22,471 nt of DNA from a virus: positions 1 to 22,471 of IMG/VR virus record IMGVR_UViG_3300046529_000095; one strand, given 5' to 3'. The notes under the pieces were generated by a model. The model had not been told where the DNA came from. It ran no database searches and worked only from the letters and a program-made list of their open reading frames with translations. The translations under genes and the position numbers were made by a program. Positions 21,344 through 22,471 of this stretch are shown here, piece after piece; positions within the stretch are counted from its first letter, which is position 1; each line of letters opens with the position of its first letter.

Positions 21344-21888
21344 GATGCGTTCTCGTCTGCAAATAACCCCTCTTGCACATGCCCAGTCATCGCGCCGAAG
21401 TAAGCATCGATGGCTGCTTGCACCGCGCCAGATCCTGGAAACAAATCGTCTACCGTGTCGCCTTCCTGAACGTTCAGCACGTCCATCAGCCAGAACACGA
21501 ATTCGGCCGGCTTCGCTCCGGTGAAGCCGCGCTTGAGCGTGATATTCACAGCACACCAGTCACGTACCGTATCCTGCTGGCGGGTGCGCTTCCTGCCGCC
21601 CATGACGATGACTGGTTCCCATGCGTAGGCGACGCCAACATTCGGCTTGAATGCTGCAAACGGCTTTACCCAAGCCATGATTCGAGACTCGCGAGGGCAG
21701 AGTGGAAGCAGGTCGTGCATGTTTCCGCTCGTCATTGAGAGCGCCCAGCCGTCTTTGTATTCGTCGCACAGGCGCTCGATTAGCGCCCGATGGCCTTCCG
21801 TGGAGTCGTACACTTGCGCGTACGGATGATCGCCGTAGAACTTGAGCGAACAGCCCAGGTAGGGCGGGTCTGCGTAGGCAAATTTCAC
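21340..21888 (-). CDS. DNA adenine methyltransferase (DPPY type), small
   Basis: This 182-aa protein has the amino-methyltransferase catalytic motif DPPY (7-10) near the N-terminus and the AdoMet-binding FPGSG (150-154) near the C-terminus, with 'KPAEFVFWLMDVL' before it. That is the permuted, beta-class order. DPPY implies N6-adenine (or N4-cytosine) modification. There is little room for a target-recognition domain, so it may be poorly specific or need a partner. The start is GTG 21888 because GTGA overlaps the previous stop and DPPY begins seven residues in. A TTG at 21918 would add ten residues. No restriction endonuclease partner is seen, so phage self-protection is likely. Confidence 0.85.
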   Translation of the reverse strand: MKFAYADPPYLGCSLKFYGDHPYAQVYDSTEGHRALIERLCDEYKDGWALSMTSGNMHDLLPLCPRESRIMAWVKPFAAFKPNVGVAYAWEPVIVMGGRKRTRQQDTVRDWCAVNITLKRGFTGAKPAEFVFWLMDVLNVQEGDTVDDLFPGSGAVQAAIDAYFGAMTGHVQEGLFADENAS

Positions 21889-22061
21889 GCTTTTTTCTCG
21901 CTTTTTATGTAGGCCCAAACTTCCTTCTTCGCCCGCTCGGCGGCCTCGTTACCGCCTCTCTGCCTCACGCTCTCGACGATCGCCTTAGAGCTGCCGTAGT
22001 CGCCTCGGCGTCCGTCTCTCACTGCCTGCATAAAGCGGCGTAAGCATTCGTCCCTGTCCAC
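21885..22061 (-). CDS. small hypothetical helical protein
   Basis: This protein of about 58 aa (from GTG 22061) is strongly charged, and helix would be expected throughout ('RDECLRRFMQAVRDGRRGD', then 'KAIVESVRQRGGNEAAERAKKEVWAYIK'). The start is uncertain: GTG 22061 follows the previous gene's TAG by 2 nt, while GTG 22070 or TTG 22073 would overlap it. No ribosome site is obvious, which fits translational coupling. The stop overlaps the methyltransferase GTG (GTGA). No function is recognised. Confidence 0.65.
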   Translation of the reverse strand: MDRDECLRRFMQAVRDGRRGDYGSSKAIVESVRQRGGNEAAERAKKEVWAYIKSEKKA

Positions 22062-22063
22062 GC

Positions 22064-22195
22064 CTAGCACCAAGGGATCGACCGGTAATCGACCGTGCGC
22101 CGGATCACGTAATGCCGGCGTAGCGGCTCGGCTTCAGGATTGACACAGGTGATTTCCATGTAGCCGTTGGCTAAGATCGTGATTGACGTGGACAT
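22064..22195 (-). CDS. 43-aa hypothetical protein
   Basis: This frame from ATG 22195 lies 12 nt after the stop of the preceding gene, with GAGAA about 7 nt upstream. It encodes beta-like segments 'SITILANGYMEITCVN' and 'LRRHYVIRRTVDYRSIPW' and ends at TAG 22064-22066, next to the start of the following gene. Position, orientation and close packing argue that it is a real gene; the function is unknown. Confidence 0.6.
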   Translation of the reverse strand: MSTSITILANGYMEITCVNPEAEPLRRHYVIRRTVDYRSIPWC

Positions 22196-22207
22196 GGTTG
22201 TTCTCGG

Positions 22208-22471
22208 TTATGCTTTGGCGAAAATGCGCTGGACGATGGTCTTCTCGCCGGTCACGATCACGTCGTATGCGTCTTCGATCCAGTCGATAGCCTCCGGCTC
22301 GCCGTGCTTGCCGCCGCCGTACCAGTAGGTCCAGCCGACCCATGAGCCATCCGGCGCCTTAGCTGCTACAGCGTCAGATTCGTAGTGGCGCGACCAGTCG
22401 CAAGAAAGGCCGGTTTCCTCGCCGCTGCAACGCACGTCGCTGATTGCGTCTTGAAGCTCGTAGTCGTCGCC
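22208..22471 (-). CDS. hypothetical protein, 5' end cut by the window
   Basis: The frame is open from the right edge (codons GDDYELQDAISD...) through 'VRCSGEETGLSCDWSRHYESDAVA' to TAA at 22208, at least 87 residues. A GTG at 22435 is inside the open frame and need not be the start. The Trp/Tyr/Gly-rich centre 'GSWVGWTYWYGGGKHGEPEAIDWIEDAYDV' is a pattern found in short phage proteins that may bind small ligands or DNA-mimicking surfaces, but no family is certain. It heads the visible part of the nin-like operon. Confidence 0.72.
   Translation of the reverse strand, partial: GDDYELQDAISDVRCSGEETGLSCDWSRHYESDAVAAKAPDGSWVGWTYWYGGGKHGEPEAIDWIEDAYDVIVTGEKTIVQRIFAKA

Noticed and set aside
1-22471. 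tRNA or rRNA genes
   Set aside because: No cloverleaf with a CCA end or rRNA-like stretch was recognised by eye on either strand.

Overview
The window reads as part of a temperate, podovirus-type phage genome of P22-like architecture from a GC-rich betaproteobacterium. Codon usage and the character of the accessory genes suggest Burkholderia or a close relative; this is inferred from sequence style, not from a database match. It is best described as a phage-plasmid. It has a full P22-style virion and lysis arm on the plus strand. On the minus strand it has a compact ParA / ribbon-helix-helix / Rep operon next to an iteron origin. No integrase and no attachment site were recognised.

Left arm, plus strand, 1-15615 (late genes). 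The order follows P22: coat protein (gp5-like, 46-1254), a small HeH-type accessory protein, tail accessory factor (gp4-like), DNA-stabilisation protein (gp10-like), and a fibre-like protein in the slot where P22 has its tail needle gp26. Next come a small beta-rich protein, a 2-oxoglutarate dioxygenase-like enzyme and a GNAT acetyltransferase. These are followed by the three ejection proteins (gp7-, gp20- and gp16-like, the last with a lytic transglycosylase domain), two consecutive beta-helix tailspikes, and a lysis cassette (small holin candidate, T4-type lysozyme, 3-TM holin-like protein). Three good intrinsic terminators lie inside this arm, after coat, after the last ejection protein and after the tailspikes. 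Late transcription is therefore either stepped down there or antiterminated. Terminase, portal and most of the scaffold must lie left of the window.

Middle, minus strand, 15612-17850 (plasmid maintenance). parA, an RHH ParB/ParG-like gene and rep overlap one another and run from a promoter carrying TTGCGCA repeats. Just downstream of rep lie an AT-rich stretch, three 22-bp iterons with an exact 32-bp period, and a perfect DnaA box, an arrangement expected of a replication origin. Two small unknown genes follow.

Right arm, minus strand, 17851-22471 (early/accessory genes). One block (22471 to 19653) has a nin-like DNA-processing set: adenine-type methyltransferase, VRR-NUC/PD-(D/E)XK nuclease, NinB/Orf recombination mediator, winged-helix protein, short Ref-like HNH nuclease and a second winged-helix protein. 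Every junction from the small gene before the methyltransferase onward is a 4-bp start/stop overlap. A sigma70-type promoter near 19610-19640 then serves a tiny 27-aa ORF and three coupled hypothetical genes. The right edge cuts a further hypothetical gene.
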